Below, piece by piece: positions 60,573 to 64,000 of a DNA stretch of 64,000 bases. Made by a program: the position numbers and the translations under genes. The notes beneath the pieces are model-generated. The model was not told the DNA's origin. It did not search any database and worked only from the letters and a program-made list of their open reading frames with translations. The stretch lies in NCBI GenBank assembly GCA_963691705.1, contig OY829542.1, forward strand, positions 58,924,427-58,988,426, given 5' to 3'. This DNA is from Viola odorata (lineage: Eukaryota; Streptophyta; Magnoliopsida; Malpighiales; Violaceae). Each line of letters opens with the position of its first letter. Within the stretch, counting starts at the first letter, position 1.

Positions 60573-60748
60573 CTTTCCAATCCTTTTGCATTACTACTAT
60601 GTTACTATTCTTTTTCTTAATCACTTTTGCAGCAGCAGCAGCATCCAACACCAGCAGCTCTGATCAGAATGCTCTTCTTGCCTTCAGAGACCACCTCAAT
60701 CTTGATCCTAACAATGTTTTAGCAACGAATTGGTCCAAAAACACCGAT
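60573..60748 (+). pseudogene. broken LRR-kinase gene, continuation of first exon
   Basis: Continues the frame begun at 55163: rest of the signal peptide, then SSSDQNALLAFRDHL and NVLATNWSKNTD. Homology with the gene at 61712 stops at about 60748, before the CSWVGV motif, and unrelated DNA follows. No LRRs or kinase remain. Confidence 0.88.
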
Positions 60749-60849
60749 TATTTTACCGTTTGTTTTGAATTTAAAGAAACTAGAAAGGTTAAAATTGTAT
60801 ACTAAATAAATACTAAATAGTTTAGACTCCTCCGACAACATATCAGAGT

Positions 60850-60995
60850 ATCTCTCGCGCATGGGTTGCAGAATATGCAGAAGCAATATCAGACACAGAA
60901 GTAATGGGTCCAAAATCAAAAGAACAATCAATTTGGGTTTGGGTCACACAAAACTTACTTCTTTTTTCCAAGTCTACGCCGGTCAAGCACGTTGT
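60850..60995 (+). repeat. dispersed block A, copy 3
   Basis: Third copy of the block seen at 54550 and 54850, again upstream of an LRR-kinase start. Confidence 0.85.
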
Positions 60996-61711
60996 CTACT
61001 TGCAGCTCAAGTTCGTGAATATCAACTACTAATTGCTATTAATCACTCTATTGACTTTTCTTTCCGTTATTTTATTTGATACCATGAAAGTATTCATCCA
61101 TAATAATTTTATTTTATGTATAAATCATTAAATCTACAACCTTTTCCGCTGGGATTTGTTTGGTTGAAAACTTGAAATTGATTGAGGTGGAAGAGGCAGC
61201 GTACCAGTGGCAGTGGCCGAGAGTGGGACAATTACTTTTGACCGACATGTCATTCTTATACTTTTTTACTTTATGTCATGTTTGAAAAGTAGAAACGACA
61301 ACCATTCATGTGACTCACTTCCCTCATTTGTTTTGTTTCTGTTTTTCTTCTCTTTTGTTTTTTTTGGGTCTTCGTCAATCGTCAATACAAGTCATTTTTT
61401 TCTTCTTTTTTTCTTTTCGGACCAAGACTTGTTTTGGTCCTTCGAAGGAACAACAGTTCTTTTCTTATATTTTTTCCTTTTATGTCGCCACGTGTATTTC
61501 GCAATTTGTTTCATGCTTCTTTTATTCACCAACTATTTCCTTTTTGAAAAAACATACAAAAAACACAATCCTCGACGATGATTATATCTTTGCTCCACTT
61601 GCACAATTTTCTAATAAAATAAGAGTACTATTGCACCCCAGATCTTATAAATTCTCCACATCATAACCAGCAGACAATTTATCTCATAAATCTGCAAATA
61701 TTCACAAAATC
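60996..61711 (+). other. upstream region of LRR-kinase gene
   Basis: No gene. T-rich tracts at 61330-61500. The last 130 bp match the flank at 55090-55162 of the broken paralogue, apart from a gap of roughly 80-90 bp. Confidence 0.5.
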
Positions 61712-64000
61712 ATGAAAACAAGCCATTCTTTCCAATCCTTTTGCATTACTACTATGTTACTATTCTTTTTCTTAATCACTTCTGCAGCAGCAGCAGCAGC
61801 ATCCAACACCAGCAGCTCTGATCAGAATGCTCTTCTAGCCTTCAGAGACCACCTCACTCTTGATCCTAACAATGTCTTAGCAACGAGTTGGTCCAAAAAC
61901 ACCGATTTCTGTAGCTGGGTTGGTGTCACCTGCAACCCCGACAACCGAAGAGTCACATCTTTGAGTCTTCCTGAAATGGGTCTCGAAGGCGCCATCCATC
62001 CAGACATATCAAACCTTGCTTTCCTTACTGTCCTAAATCTCACATACAACAGTTTCCACGGACCCATCCCACGAAATCTCGGGAATTTGACCCTGCTTCA
62101 GAAGCTGAACTTTCGATATAACAGCTTGACAGGTAGACTTTCGATCTTAAATTTTATTATTTTCAACTTAAATTTTCAACTCAAATGAAATATTCTTATC
62201 TTCAAGCTTTTTCTAAAAAAATTGTAATCTCACTGTTTTTGTTTTCAGGACAAATACCAACTGAGATTGGTAAACTCCATAACCTTCAGGAGTTCTCTTT
62301 ATCGAATAACGAACTAACAGGTAGACTTTTTTGAAACATAATCTAATAAATTAAGAGTAATATACATAAAATCTCCTATGATTAAGGAAATTTTCCATTT
62401 CGGTCACTATATTGTTAGAAATTTCAACTTAAATTTTATTATTTTCTAAAAGTTGAAATTTTGATTTTTTTGTGGTTAAAAAATTAGAAACAAACTGTAA
62501 GGAAAGGTAAACATGAGATATGAAAATTAAGGGAGATGTAGCAAAAATTGTATGACCCGTGCCATTGAAAAAAATGAAAGCATTAATGAGAAAAATGAAG
62601 AGAAAATTAAAAAAAAATCACTCTTTTTCAATTTTGTAGGCTTAGCCATATTTGACAATTTTCTCCAAATTTTACATATTTTTTTTTCTGAAATTTATTA
62701 CCATTCTTTTCAAAGTTTTAAACTGCAACTTTAGATTATAAACTTTTAGAAAATTATAAAGTTTTAACGACAAGTTTCTAAAGTATAAGAATTTTTATGT
62801 ACCTTACCCTAAAGCAATACATATTTATTTAGAAAAAAAGTATTACTAATAAATATAAAATTAAAATATGTTAAAAGTTGACCGCAAAATATGGATTTAA
62901 AAGATTTAAGAAATCCCACAGTAGAACTTTAGTTATATTAATTAATTATATAGAAAAATATCTAGTAGCACATAAATATTGTATAATATAAAAAAAAAGT
63001 ATCGCTGCATAACTATATAATATAAATTTAAGGTATTAAAAAATGTAATATAATCTAATGTAGAAAGTATATACACCTCAATATTTTTTATTATATATAT
63101 TAAAAATTATCATGTGTTGATTTTTATGTGGAAAAGTACTTAAAGATTTTCTCAATGTATAGTGGTTTGCCCATACAAATAACTAGTTTACACTCTTTTA
63201 ATTCCCAGCACAAGCCGTGTATAATGAATTAAGGTGAGCATCCATTAATTTCTACATTTGGGTAAAAAAGTAAAATTTTCTTAGATGAGAGCTCTACTTC
63301 AACTGTGTTCGTCCATTCGAGTTCAATTGCTTGCTTTCTATAGTGATGTAACTATACTTTAAATCAAATTTTAATTATTAATTGACACTAGATTTATTTA
63401 ATAGTATATATATTTTATAATTGTAAGATTCATACAAGTTAATATTCTATAATTATACGACATCACAACTCAAATAATGACATTATAAACAACGTCACTT
63501 CCACCATCATTTTTCTAATCCTCATTAGTATAATCACATGAGCGTTTATTCCTTATCAGTATAGTTTATGGTGATTCTTGTATTCTTTCCGCTTTCTGTG
63601 TTTGAACTGTTTGGATTCAAATGAACTTTCAGGATCCATTCCAAGAGCTCTATTTAACACTACCTCATTAGAAATCTTACGCTTGGGTAGAAACAAACTA
63701 ACAGGTACGATGATGCACATTCTGGTTCAATGTTTGACATTCAAATGAAATATTCCTGTCTTCAAGCTTTTTCTAAAACTTTTGTAATCTCACTGTTTTT
63801 GTTTTCAGGACAAATACCAACTGAGATTGGTGAACTCCATAACCTTCAGTGGCTTACCGTAATGTATAACAAACTAACAGGTAGACTTTATCTTCTTGTT
63901 GTGGAGTATTTGTATTTTTGAAACATAATCTAGTAAATTAAGAGTAATGCATATAAAATCTCCTATGATTTAGGAAATTTTCTATTTCGGTAACTATATT
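61712..64000 (+). CDS. LRR receptor kinase (Xa21/At3g47570-like), 5' part only
   Basis: The exons seen are 61712-62132, 62249-62320, 63633-63704 and 63809-63880, and the gene runs off the window. Exon 1 gives a signal peptide (about 1-28), the LRR N-cap (DQNALLAFRDHL, then CSWVGVTC) and the first LRRs. The later exons are exactly 72 bp each, phase 1 at both ends, and each encodes one 24-residue LRR (for example QIPTEIGKLHNLQEFSLSNN). The N-terminus resembles LRR-XII receptors such as Xa21/At3g47570, which are plasma-membrane immune-type receptors. The kinase domain is outside the window and so unproven. Splitting LRRs into one-repeat exons is unusual for that group. Exons 2 and 4 with their introns look like a recent tandem duplication. 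Confidence 0.85.

Noticed and set aside
61207..61666. Overlapping T-rich frames of 118-124 residues upstream of the LRR-kinase gene
   Set aside because: They are Phe/Leu/Ser-rich translations of T-rich promoter DNA, with no domain or conservation signal.

Overview
The window is nuclear DNA of a flowering plant, almost certainly a core eudicot. The evidence is multi-exon genes with AT-rich GT-AG introns, a phage-type plastid RNA polymerase gene, a plant LRR receptor kinase, a chloroplast PPR gene, a metal-binding isoprenylated protein, a pectin-methylesterase-inhibitor-like gene, and dense Ty1/copia, TRIM-like, hAT, Harbinger and Stowaway insertions. The species cannot be named from the sequence. 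No rRNA, tRNA, CRISPR or prokaryotic feature was seen.

Layout. 1-10.4 kb: intergenic DNA, then a two-exon LRR receptor kinase (3211-6240, minus) resembling Arabidopsis At2g24130. A Harbinger-like element (9227-10221) ends about 180 bp before the next gene. 10.4-23.8 kb: a 19-exon RPOT3 (SCA3/RpoTp) gene, 985 codons, apparently intact. The pair looks syntenic with Arabidopsis At2g24120/At2g24130. 24.4-31.6 kb: a truncated copia LTR, an 813-bp hAT-like element, and a near-intact copia element (copia-1, 26431-31177) inserted into an older copia RNase H remnant, followed by a Stowaway MITE. 31.8-32.7 kb: a three-exon HIPP/Pi21-like gene with a 57-bp internal duplication. 33.3-36.7 kb: a gag-protease-only copia derivative inserted into a Gypsy gag fragment.

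36.7-44.4 kb: a partial direct duplication of the RPOT3 3' end (exons 16-19 plus 3' flank). It is a pseudogene with a nonsense codon, and is split by a Stowaway MITE and by copia-2 (39231-44123, minus, LTRs identical by eye). 45.3-48.5 kb: a gene with two PMEI domains, cut between the domains by a small non-autonomous LTR element (45885-47684). 49.6-52.3 kb: an At4g30825/BFA2-like PPR gene with an apparent frameshift near its N-terminus. 53.8-54.2 kb: a short hAT-like element. 55.2-60.6 kb: a mosaic copia element (copia-3) inserted seven codons into an LRR-kinase gene fragment. 61.7 kb to the end: the 5' part of an intact-looking paralogue of that fragment, whose LRRs are split into 72-bp exons.

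How it fits together. The host genes are independent nuclear genes, not an operon. Two of them (RPOT3 and the BFA2-like gene) act in chloroplast gene expression. The dominant theme is nested, mostly young LTR-retrotransposon insertion. Five LTR elements share one 12-base primer-binding site and a sixth carries a close variant. Target-site duplications and empty-site comparisons allow the order of many insertions to be read directly.
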